Origin: Chrysophaeum taylorii
Taxonomy: Eukaryota; Sar; Pelagophyceae; Pelagomonadales; Pelagomonadaceae
Assembly: GCA_029834535.1 (NCBI GenBank)
Contig: JAQMWT010000010.1
Span: 124,001-188,000 of the forward strand
Length of the DNA stretch: 64,000 nucleotides
Reading direction: 5' to 3'
Shown here: piece by piece, positions 21,727 to 30,098 of the stretch
How positions within the stretch are numbered: the first letter of the stretch is position 1
Layout: every line of letters begins with the position of its first letter
Made by a program: the position numbers and the translations under genes
The notes under the pieces: model-generated
Told to the model about the DNA's origin: nothing
What the model saw: only the letters and a program-made list of their open reading frames with translations
The model's database searches: none

Positions 21727-23871
21727 ATGAATCCCACTTAAAACAAAGATGCTGCGAGCCGGCGCCATTCCACCCTGAACTGTGGCAGGGGTGGTGTATC
21801 GTCACTATCCCCACCTTTTAATGCTCGAACTCCAAGCGCTGCTCCGACTAGTTCCCCTAATCGGAAGCATCAAAACTATTTGTCGGTGGCTCAAGGACAT
21901 CAATCTACGCCCATTACGCCTATGGCGCCCAAGGCAACTGTCCAACAACTGTCTAAATCGCAAACATCAAAGTCTGAGTATTTCCTGCTCAAACATTGCA
22001 AATTTGACGCACTTGCGATGATGTCAGGGAATATCTCTGCTCTTGGTGCGTCCCCGCCGAATTTTCTCATCCCTCAGCATAAGGATCCTCAGTGTTGGCT
22101 TAAGTCTTTGCAGCAGCTGCTTACCGAAGCACAACAGACAGAGTTTGTGGATAACGTCCAATATCTTAGTTCATTGCTGTGCGTCAAAGCAAAGCGCATT
22201 CGGAATGCCCCCGCTATATCACCTAATGAAGGTATTCGCTTTCACCGCTTTCCACCCATTAAAGGGGTTGTCAAAGTACATGTGGCGTGTACAAAATGTT
22301 ATAATAAAACCGATATGCCGGGTACACCCCTTGTGCTCATCATATGTACTGAAGATGAGCTTAAAACTGACAGGATACGCCAAATTATTGAGGATCATCT
22401 CGCGTCTGAGCAACATGCATCGCACTGCTTCGATGTACCGCGCCCTTTCTTTCTGTTGATTTGTGTGATGTGCAACTTGTCGAATCACGGGATAGCGTTA
22501 ATTCGCAATAATCAGCACCCCTTCCAACTCTCTTGTTATAATGATCCAGCTGCCCACATAGGAGCTATAATCCTCCGCCTTGGAAAGTCCATTGCTATTA
22601 ACAAGCTGCTCAAAGAGGCGCTCATGCAGACTGCAACATCCCTTAACGTTGATGCTTCTAAAATTCTCGTCAACCCTGACGCTCACGCCCCGCTTTTACT
22701 TCAGCTGCCCTTCATTTCGAGTGTAAATCTTGAGATCCTTGTAGCAGCTTGGTCTTTGTTACAGTCCGTTGAAGACAAAACCGGTGTAGTTACCAATCCT
22801 GAGGAGTTACTTAACGTGCTCATCGAACGCTTTGTTAACGATGTTTCTCATCAACTTGACGCAACTTCTTCCGAGACGGTACCGCCAATGCTTCACTACG
22901 TTCGCCAACTTCCACCTGATCAACAATTAGCATTAAAAAACGTGTTAGTCCAAGTTGGCTACCCATCCCATATCATTGATGCCTTCTCTGATAATACCTC
23001 TTCTGAAGATGTGTCACCAGCGCCGATCGATAATCCACCCGCGGAGCCCACGCCAGACAAAGCCAACGACAATATGGCTGAATCTTTACACCAATTAAAA
23101 GAAGATATTCGGTCTTTATCTTTACGTCTCACTAACACCGAACAGCAATTGATGGCACGAGATCAACAACTATCGCTTGCATTAACATCTCTCACACAGA
23201 TGCAAGAGACCTACGAAACTCTCAATACTCAAGTGACCGAGAACATCAAACATGTTTCTTTGTTAGATAACATCTTGTCAAGTCTTCAAATGCATCAGAA
23301 CACCACAATCCCGACCTCTGCTGTATTTGTCCATATCATTTCTCGGTCGCTTATCTCGTCTATTGGACAGTTCCCTCCAGATACGTATAATGAGGCACAG
23401 CGAGTTCTAATCGACGCAGCAGCTCATAACCTCCACACAGCTATGTCTGATGCACATGATCGTGTTATTCCTGCATTGGATCTACACGCTCTTACACCAG
23501 ATGCTGCTATGTCCTTCCTTTCGTCTGTTGCGTCACCCTTGGTCACCTTGAGTGATGCAATGACTACGCACAACACCAACACTGCTAACGAACTATCCTC
23601 CGATGGTCATAATTCGTCTTCTCCAAAGTTAAAGGAACTGGACGATAATAGCGAGGATGAATTGGACCACACATCTGATGTTGTGGAAACCGATACTGCT
23701 TCTTTGCGAAACATCACAACACGCTCGACGTCACAATTAATTTGTCCTGTTCTGTTGTTGTTTGTTCCACTGTTCACTGTTCTCATGTATATTGCACAAG
23801 TTCCGCTTCAAGAACGTCTGAAATGCATAGGCCGTTTTCACACGTTGAGGGGGTCCAGAGAGCGACACTAG
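21727..23871 (+). pseudogene. ORF3 of family I copia, copy BC (663-codon open core)
   Basis: Starts MNPT at 21,727, homologous to copy A, but codon five is TAA and the first ~150 bp are frameshifted. From 21,880 the frame is open for 663 codons. Conserved with copy A: KSEYFLLKHCKFDA, KGVVKVHVAC.KCYNK, LICVMCNLSNHG, FQLSCYNDPAAH, LRLGKSIAINKLLKEAL, the coiled-coil region and the acidic tail (EDELDHTSDVVE). The final ~45 codons (after ITTRSTS) include a hydrophobic run, but this is read-through: copy A has its stop at that point and the extension enters 3' UTR and LTR sequence. Two CxxC pairs with further Cys/His suggest a metal-binding N-terminal module. Function unknown; env-like by position only. 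Confidence 0.8.
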
Positions 23872-24255
23872 TATGTGTGCAACACTGGAACATTTCACAC
23901 CTATCTCTACACGAGGGTTTTCTTTCCGTAATACGGCTTTCCCTCCTTCCTTCCCTCTTTCCTTACCCTTCCGCAATTACTTATTCATGACTATGAAGAA
24001 CCCAGTCTGACGCTCTTTTCCAACATGGAGTAGGCCTCCAGGTGCGTACCGTCAGGTACGGGGTGTTCTGTTTAATTAACAGAGGCTTCGTTCCTCGTTG
24101 TCAGTGTAAACGCTTCTATGGGACCTAATGTCCTTAAGGAGTTAGGGCTTAAATCCCTACCTTGTGTAGTAGCATGTGACAAGCGGAATGGTCTGTACAC
24201 GCCTAAGACTGCACGCAGTCTCTACCATGTACCCGGAGAGGGTCAAATCTCTCCA
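23854..24255 (+). repeat. LTR C of family I copia (3' LTR, subfamily 1)
   Basis: 402 bp, sister of LTR B. Preceded directly by the polypurine tract GTTGAGGGGG and followed by AGACA (24,256-24,260), the same five bases as outside LTR B in element orientation. It contains the open frame MGPNVLKELGLKSLPC, continuing through CDKRNGLYTPKTARSLYHV to the LTR end. Confidence 0.9.
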
Positions 24256-24860
24256 AGACAGATAAAAGCAACGATCTGCCTTCGTTCAAACGAAGCCAAA
24301 ATCAGTAAGAAGTATAGTTTAGCAATATATTCCAGCTCCGACTATAGCTTGATGAATGCAGTACCATGAGCGTTTGAGCTTTAAGATATTGTTGTAGCTC
24401 ATTTTCGGGCGTTGAATGGGAAGGCTTTCTGCAGGCCAAACATAGACATCTTCACAAATTTTCACGCAAGCTTCAAAAGTTCCCAATCTTGATGGCGACT
24501 CTAACATAAGAAAAGTGTACAGTAGTTGCAGCAGCAGCGGGTGAGTGGTGAGTCTCAAAATAATCGACGTCGTATATTTGGGTATACCCGAAGACGAAAA
24601 GACGCGCTTTGTGGCGCTAAAATCGTCTGAGACAGTAAGTTTTGGCGGTCAAAACTTTAACTTTCTGACTCAGTGTACTTCTTTGTGAGGATCCATTTAG
24701 TAGTGCCGCGTAAGTTGCGACGAAAATCAGGTGGGAGCCAAACGACATCCCAGGTACCGAGCCTTTCACTGGAAGACAACATGAACCAATAGTACAAGAA
24801 TAACAAAAAGAACGAAGAATATGAGTGACAGGAGTCATATCCTTTGAATGTAATCATTTG
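24256..24860 (-). pseudogene. Target copia (family III), RT N-terminal half
   Basis: Minus strand, starting at the AGACA duplication outside LTR C. In sense order: GTWDVVWLPPDFRRNLRGTT, KARLFVFGYTQIYDVDYFET, CEDVYVWPAESLPIQ, LKLKRSWYCIHQA and, after an in-frame TGA, TKADRCFYL. These are the fingers and first palm motifs of a copia RT. The next expected residues are those that start the plus-strand fragment beside LTR B (VFKRTRVVIM), apart from one base of frame shift. It is thus the other half of one RT gene. Confidence 0.85.
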
Positions 24861-25180
24861 AGTGCAATGAAGTGGTAACGAGAGAGAATAACGGGCAATT
24901 TACGTTCTTCGGTGCACATGGCAACATTCTGCAGCGTGTTGCCATGCGTCAGAAGACGCACTGCGCGCTTGCGGAGAATCAAGATCCGAAATATGAGGTG
25001 AGTCAGTGGCGACAATAGTAGTGGTCTGACTTTTAGATTCTGGAGGCGTTTTTCCCCCAGATCCGTTTGGAACCTGTAGAATCCGAAAGTGAGTGACTGT
25101 CTGACGTGGTTATGGCATTTTGGGAAGAGAGAGTGAGAATCAGACTTGAAGCCGTTAACAATAATAAAGGAAAGAAACAA
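24861..25180 (-). pseudogene. Possible linker of target copia (family III)
   Basis: A 108-codon minus-strand open frame lies directly upstream (in copia sense) of the RT N-terminal half. It has no recognised motif. By position it would be the IN-RT linker of the target copia. It may equally be chance. Confidence 0.25.
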
Positions 25181-25230
25181 GAAACAAAGTAGACTACAAC
25201 TATATATGACTAGGGGGGTTTTAAGTAACT

Positions 25231-25678
25231 TAAAGGTCGACCGACTGCTAAGAGCGTGCGTGCGGTGGCTTGAGGGTGCTAAAACAACAAACGAAACGAG
25301 ACTCTAATAAAATCAATCACCTAGCTTAAAAAATGGCAGTTGCCCTCACATGGGCAAAGCTGTATTGGCATCAACTCGCGCAGCGTGAAGTGCGTCAGGT
25401 GACGCACCGGACCGGACGGACAAAAAAGTAGAACATGTCCGCTGACGGACGGACGGACGGACGGACGGACGGGCGGCAAGAAGGACGAGGCGTGCGCGGC
25501 AAGCCGACGAGTCGATCCACCAAAAGAAAACGCAACAAGTTGCCCGAGTACAGCACAGTACAGTACACAGTACAGTACAGTACAATACAGTGCACAGTAC
25601 AGTAGAAAGGTCGTCGTCGTCGTCGTCGTAAAGTGAAGTCGTATTATAAAAAGAAAGTCATGGGGAAAAAAAGTAAAT
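25231..25678. repeat. Microsatellite-rich intergenic stretch
   Basis: Contains (GGAC)n at about 25,445-25,475, an (ACAGT)n-rich run at about 25,551-25,602 and (GTC)n at about 25,607-25,628, before the 3' end of the HEAT-repeat gene. A short piece near 25,230 (TAAAGGTCGACCGACTGCTA) resembles the end of dispersed repeat R1. No gene seen. Confidence 0.7.
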
Positions 25679-27889
25679 TTAAGGATCGAGGAGGGTATTG
25701 AGGAGGGTGTCGCAGTAGTGGGGGTCGCGGTGGGATGGTTTGACGTTGGTTATTTTGGTCTTGAGGAGGCGGGATTGTCTGGTGTCGGGTTTGTTGTGTT
25801 TTTTGACGAGGGCGTCGAGGACGTTGAAGACGGCGGCCTGGACGTCCGGGCGGGGGTCGTCGAGGTGGACGAGAAGCTGCTCGGTGGTGTAGTCGAGGGC
25901 GACGGGGGCGGCCTCGAGGCCGTTAGAGAGGCGGAGGAAGTCGACCAAAACAGCACAGGTCTTGAGTCTGATGTTGTCGTTGGAGTCGTCGAGGCGCTTG
26001 AGGAGCGCGGGGTAGGTGGCAGAGACGACATCGTCGTCGAGGGCGTCGTCGAGAGTGGCGAAGACGAGGCCGAGGCAGGCGAGCGCGAGTTCCCGGCTGG
26101 TGGCGTCGTGGTCGTCCATGGATGTGCGGAGGCTCGCGACGAGGTCCGGAGGGCATCGTAGGGCGGCGGAAGCGCGGGAGAAGAGCGCGTGGAGCACGGC
26201 GAGGGCGGCCTTGCGGGCCGTGAGGGCCGTCTTGCCCGCCTGCCAGACGAGGTTCGGCTCGACGGCCGCGGAGAGGACGGTCTCGGCGGCGCGCGCGGGG
26301 ATCGGTCCCCCGGCGACGAGAGCGTGGAGCGTCGCGAGGCCCGAGACCCTAAGCTCGACGTCGGGGTTAGTGGTCAAAGGGAGGACGAGGGGGAGGAAGA
26401 TGTCGAGGTGCGCGCGGCAGGCTGCGGGGGCGCGACGGACGAGGGCGTCGAGGAGCGCGTGTTGGCGCGTGCGCGGAACGATGGGCGGCTTTATCGCTCG
26501 GGTCGCGACGTCGGGCGCGAGCCGCGCCACCGCTTCCGGCGACGCCGAGGAGTCGGTGAGGAGGGCGGCGACAAGGATGTCGCGCTCGGCGGGGTCGGTG
26601 AGCGGGTGGCGCTGGAGGGCGGCCGCGGAAGTCGCGAGGCCTTGGCGAGACGGGTCGTCGAGCCATGCGTGTTCGGCGAGCGCTCGCGCGACGAGCTCGC
26701 GTTCCGGCACCTCCGTCATCGCGGCCAACGCCGCTCCGAGGGCGTCGAGGTCGCGGGCCCGCTGGGCCGAGGAGGCGACCGCGTCGGCGACGCGCGGCAC
26801 GAGGGCGTCGAGCGTTTCGCGGGCTGCGACGCGGCCGACGGCTCCGCACGCGCGGGCGCCCTCCGCGCGAACGGCGTCGTCGTCGTCGCCGCACAGCGCC
26901 GAGCCGAGGGCTAGGATGTCCGGGGCGCGGGACGCGACGCACTCGGGAGGAGCCGTCGCGCACAGCGCCATCAAGCTCGCACCGCCGCGACATCGCGCCT
27001 CGCGGCGCCAGTGGCGGCACCTCGCGCCGAGAGCCTCCAGCACGCTCTGGAACCGGTCGGCGGATACGCCGCCGGCGCGCTCGAGCTCGGCGGCCGCCGC
27101 CTCCGCGGTCGCCGCGTCCTCGTCGGCCTTGAGGTCCACCAGCACCCCGCGCGCGCTCTCGATCCCGCGGGCAACGAGGTGACCGGCGCAGGCGGCGACG
27201 CTCGTTCTCACCGCGGCCGACCGGTCGAAGGTCGCCGCGAAAAGTGCCGAAACGACGGGCTCGGGGGGCGCCAGAGGCGCGAGGTCCCGGAGGGCCTCGA
27301 GGGCCGCGCCGCGTGTTTTGGCGTGCTGGTGGCCGAGGTTCACGATGGTCGCGCGCACGATCGCCTCGGCGCGCGGCCTCGTCGCTTCGGGGTTCGAACG
27401 CGCGACCGCGCCCGCCAGCCTCGACCACGCCCGCTTCGCCTCGGGGAACGCGTCCACGAGGGCCGCGGGCAGGGCCTCCACGACGGGCCCGGCGACGCCG
27501 TGCCGCTCGAACAATGCGAGAGCCAGCTGCGCGATCCCCAGACGCAGCTCCTCCGACGGTTCGGGATACGGCGTCGCGCCCACCCGCGCGCACGCCGCTT
27601 CCATCGCCGCCTCCGGCGCCGGAACATCCCCGGCGAAGCCTGTCAGCAGCGCGATCGCGCACTCCCGGCACTTCTCCACGCTGTCGCTCAAGGCCTCCAC
27701 GGCCACAGCGCTCGCCTTTAAAGCAAAGTACTGCCGCCGAGCCCTCGCATCCACATCCTCCTTCTCCAGCAGACCCGAACGCAGCGCCGTCAGACCCGCG
27801 CGCCGGCTCATGCGGTCAGAGTCCACCGCCTGGTTCAGGCTCCGCTGCAGCTTCATCGCGAGCACGCCGTACGCCTCCCCCAACGCCAT
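25679..27889 (-). CDS. DNAAF5: HEAT-repeat protein, probable dynein axonemal assembly factor 5 (HEATR2-like)
   Basis: A 736-residue, GC-rich, Ala-rich protein made almost entirely of helical HEAT-type repeats (AALEALRDLAPLAPPEPVVS, ALLKRLDDSNDNIRLKTC, LLVHLDDPRPDVQAAVFNVL are examples). It starts SRRAGLTALRSGLL-like after MALGEAYGVL and ends with HRDPHYCDTLL. Overall size, repeat content and the C-terminal pattern (LDDP..DVQ.AV, then a basic segment and YCD.LL) fit DNAAF5/HEATR2. That protein acts in the cytoplasm to preassemble dynein arms, which would imply a flagellated host. The frame is open 38 codons further upstream, but MALGEAY at 27,889 in an ATATCGATGG context is the better start. 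An unrelated HEAT protein cannot be excluded. Intact, no intron seen. Confidence 0.65.
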   Translation of the reverse strand: MALGEAYGVLAMKLQRSLNQAVDSDRMSRRAGLTALRSGLLEKEDVDARARRQYFALKASAVAVEALSDSVEKCRECAIALLTGFAGDVPAPEAAMEAACARVGATPYPEPSEELRLGIAQLALALFERHGVAGPVVEALPAALVDAFPEAKRAWSRLAGAVARSNPEATRPRAEAIVRATIVNLGHQHAKTRGAALEALRDLAPLAPPEPVVSALFAATFDRSAAVRTSVAACAGHLVARGIESARGVLVDLKADEDAATAEAAAAELERAGGVSADRFQSVLEALGARCRHWRREARCRGGASLMALCATAPPECVASRAPDILALGSALCGDDDDAVRAEGARACGAVGRVAARETLDALVPRVADAVASSAQRARDLDALGAALAAMTEVPERELVARALAEHAWLDDPSRQGLATSAAALQRHPLTDPAERDILVAALLTDSSASPEAVARLAPDVATRAIKPPIVPRTRQHALLDALVRRAPAACRAHLDIFLPLVLPLTTNPDVELRVSGLATLHALVAGGPIPARAAETVLSAAVEPNLVWQAGKTALTARKAALAVLHALFSRASAALRCPPDLVASLRTSMDDHDATSRELALACLGLVFATLDDALDDDVVSATYPALLKRLDDSNDNIRLKTCAVLVDFLRLSNGLEAAPVALDYTTEQLLVHLDDPRPDVQAAVFNVLDALVKKHNKPDTRQSRLLKTKITNVKPSHRDPHYCDTLLNTLLDP

Positions 27890-27964
27890 CGATATTATTA
27901 TCCTACCTCGAGGGAGGGTTCTTCTTTTGTCTGATAACTTTTTGATCTGATCATAACCCGCCCG

Positions 27965-28086
27965 CAAGAGATTGTTCTGACAAGTGCAGGCCAGTAAGTT
28001 CACCTAGTCCCAATCTCTAACCCCAGCAAGTTCACCTGTTCCCCTGAAGTTCACCTGGTCCCAATCTCTAACCCCAGTAAATTCGG
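27965..28086. repeat. Minisatellite (AGTAAGTTCACCTGGTCCC type)
   Basis: Short imperfect repeats of CCAGTAAGTTCACC, CTGGTCCC and CAATCTCTAACCC. The same array type occurs at 45,350-45,725, there too after GACAAGTGCAGG. It lies between the HEAT gene and repeat R1. Confidence 0.8.
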
Positions 28087-28109
28087 CGTCGTAAACCCAC
28101 ACCCACTCA

Positions 28110-28285
28110 CCCCACCCGCGTACTTATCTCCGCCCGGCAGGCACATCCCTCCTACCCCGCAAAACCACCCACATCTTTCATGCACCACACACACACGGAC
28201 ACCCCCCTCTTAGCAGTCGACGTTTAAAGACAAACAGACAGACAAACAGACAAAAAAATTAACCGATGTGTAGTAAAGATAAGAA
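28110..28285 (+). repeat. Dispersed repeat R1, copy 1
   Basis: About 175 bp: CCGCGTACTTATCTCCGCCC, GGCACATCCCTCCTACCCC, CACACCCCCCTCTTAGCAGTCGAC-type block (broken here), TTTAAAGACAAACAGACAG. Also found at ~41.0-41.2 and 46.4-46.7 kb (plus) and 52.2, 52.7-52.9 and 57.6 kb (minus). It lies close to the 3' end of the next gene. Confidence 0.85.
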
Positions 28286-28286
28286 A

Positions 28287-29303
28287 CTATTGAACGCATC
28301 TTTGCGCGGTGGCACGGAGCCAGGCTAGCGCAACAACCTGGCGGGCGCGGTGTCGGAGGAAGAGGAAGGCGAGGTCGCGTCGGTCGTCGGAGACCGTGCT
28401 GAGCTCCTTTTTTTTATGCGCACGAGGTCGCGGCGGATCGAGTTTTGCTGCTCGGCGAGCCGCTTTGAGATCGCGTCGCTCGGCGTAGAGAAGTCTGGTC
28501 CAGGCGCGCTTGTCGGCGGCGAGTCTCGTCTCCTCGCGTTCTAAACGCTCGAGGTCGAGGGAGGCCTGGTAGGTGGTCGCGGCGCGGGCCTTTTTCATTG
28601 CGGCCATTATTTTCGCGCTGGCGGCTACGGCGGCCGCGAGCTCGCCCTCGGCCCGCGCGCGGCGCGATTTTGTGGTCGCAGAGGGGGGCTGGGCCTTGGC
28701 GGCGGCGTCCAAGGCGGCGTCCAAGGCGGCCACGGCGTCCCGCGAGGCGCGGAGTTCCGTCACCAGCGCGCGCTCGGCGTCCGAGGCAACGCCGTAGTAG
28801 GGGTGGAGCGGCCCCGGTTCGCGATCGAGGCTCCCCGGGGCCAAGGCGGGATGCGGCGCCGGCAACCGCAACGGATTTCGGTCCTCGCAGAGCATTTTCA
28901 CGACGTAGGGGTCTGCCCCCAGGCGGAAGACGGGGGCTTTACGGCCCAGGAGCTTCCGGCGACGTCTTAAGCCCAAGCCCAAAGAGATCGTCGCGCGCCT
29001 CGTCTCTTCCTCGTCGTCGCGCGACGCGTTCCGCTGCAGCGCCAGCTTGACCAAATCCAACTCGGACTCGTAGATGTCGGCCGTGCGGTCGTAGGTCACG
29101 TTGGGCAACGGTGGGTCGACGTATGCTTTAGTAGGTAATATTCTCCGCCCGCGGACGACTTTGAGACCAGCTTCGACAGGTCGCGCGCGCATCGCCCTTT
29201 GCTGGGCGTTGAACACGGCCGCCATTCCCCACGGGCACAGAGGGTCGGCGAGGGCGTCGTACGCGGGGATGCCGCACCCCGCGACGCGCCACTCGGGCCG
29301 CAT
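28287..29303 (-). CDS. Unknown Ala/Arg-rich coiled-coil protein
   Basis: 338 residues. The N-terminal third is non-repetitive (PAYDALADPLCPWGMAAVFN; VDPPLPNVTYDRTADIYE), followed by a proline-rich link (LRLPAPHPALAPG). The C-terminal half is charged and helical, probably coiled coil (ERLEREETRLAADKRAWTRL). It ends in a basic, Leu/Ala-rich helix. No domain was recognised. The start at 29,303 has the context AACGTCGATGC, like two other genes here. It is divergently transcribed from the LSM11-like gene with only 47 bp between the start codons, so both probably share one promoter region. Composition and lack of stops argue that it is a real gene. A flagellar or cytoskeletal role is only a guess. 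Confidence 0.6.
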   Translation of the reverse strand: MRPEWRVAGCGIPAYDALADPLCPWGMAAVFNAQQRAMRARPVEAGLKVVRGRRILPTKAYVDPPLPNVTYDRTADIYESELDLVKLALQRNASRDDEEETRRATISLGLGLRRRRKLLGRKAPVFRLGADPYVVKMLCEDRNPLRLPAPHPALAPGSLDREPGPLHPYYGVASDAERALVTELRASRDAVAALDAALDAAAKAQPPSATTKSRRARAEGELAAAVAASAKIMAAMKKARAATTYQASLDLERLEREETRLAADKRAWTRLLYAERRDLKAARRAAKLDPPRPRAHKKKELSTVSDDRRDLAFLFLRHRARQVVALAWLRATAQRCVQ

Positions 29304-29350
29304 CGACGTTATTATGTCTTAAAGAAGATACAAATCCTTAAACCCCGCAC
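29304..29350. promoter_or_regulatory. 47-bp bidirectional promoter/leader
   Basis: The interval between two divergent start codons. It is AT-rich (ATTATGTCTTAAAGAAGATA) inside a strongly GC-rich island, and contains ATAATAACGTCG just before the minus-strand ATG. No TATA box in standard spacing is seen. Confidence 0.45.
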
Positions 29351-30089
29351 ATGTCCTCCTTCGAGGCGCGCCTCTTTTCCTATTACGCGCGGTTCAATCC
29401 GGAGCGCGCTCCCAAGGTCGCCGAGATCGCGGCCAAGTACCAAGGTCGCGAGGCCGAGCTCTGGCTCAAGCTCGAGAAAAAGTACGGGGTCCTCGACTGG
29501 CGATGCGGCAGCTTCGACGCTTTGGCAGCGTTGAGAACGCTTTCCCCCGTCGCAACGGTCCCAACCCTCGACAACATATCCAAGTGCCGCGCGCTTCTCC
29601 CTGCGGACTCGGAGGGCTTCGAGGCCCGCGTCAAGCAGGGCGCGCACCACGCGCCGCGCGAGGTCGCGTCCTCGTCGTCGTTTTCGAGAGGGCGCCAGCT
29701 CCTCCGATCCATCGCCGATCCCATGCGCGCGGGGCCCTTCTCGCTCCTTTTGCGGGCCCTCGACACGCGCGTCAGGGTCCTCGTCCGCGCCCTCAACGCC
29801 ATCCGCGGCACCTGCGTCGGCCTCCTCAAAGCCTTTGATCGACATATGAATTTGGTCTTGCTCGACGTCGCAGAGGTCTGTCAGACTCCGCCGGTCAATC
29901 AATCAACTCGCGCAGACCTACCTCCGAAAGGCGCGCCGCCCCGACAACCGCAAGCCCGGTACGTCTTCTTCTTCTTCTTCTTTGGAGAGATGACGTTTCT
30001 TCCGAGCAGTCACGCGCTCCATCCCCCAGCTCTTCATCCGCGGCGACACCGTCGTCCTCGTCTGCCGCGAGTCGCCGGCGGGTACATGA
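29351..30089 (+). CDS. LSM11-like Sm-domain protein, three exons
   Basis: Proposed join 29351-29875, 29916-29958, 30010-30089 (215 residues). Introns are 40 and 51 bp, GT..AG, the second with a TTC-rich tract. Residues 1-45 form a conserved-looking helical module (FSYYARFNPERAPKVAEIAA, then ELWLKLEKKYGV). The C-terminal part is an Sm fold: Sm1 AIRGTCVGLLKAFDRHMNLV, exon 2 TYLRKARRPDNRKP, and Sm2 in exon 3, IPQLFIRGDTVVLVCRE. The IRG.C.G..KAFD form is closest to LSM11 of the U7 snRNP, which acts in histone mRNA 3' processing in the nucleus; SmD2 shares AFDRH.N and is the alternative. Without splicing the frame runs on into nonsense. Its stop lies 9 bp from the stop of the convergent neighbour. 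Confidence 0.7.
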
Positions 30090-30098
30090 TAATTATCA

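Noticed and set aside
23745-23871. Transmembrane anchor of an env protein at the ORF3 end
   Set aside because: The homologous copy stops before this segment; the extension overlaps 3' UTR, polypurine tract and LTR.
26016-27182. 388-codon plus-strand ORF and several other long ORFs over 26.2-27.9 kb
   Set aside because: Antisense or frame shadows of the HEAT-repeat gene; low-complexity Arg/Ala/Ser composition.
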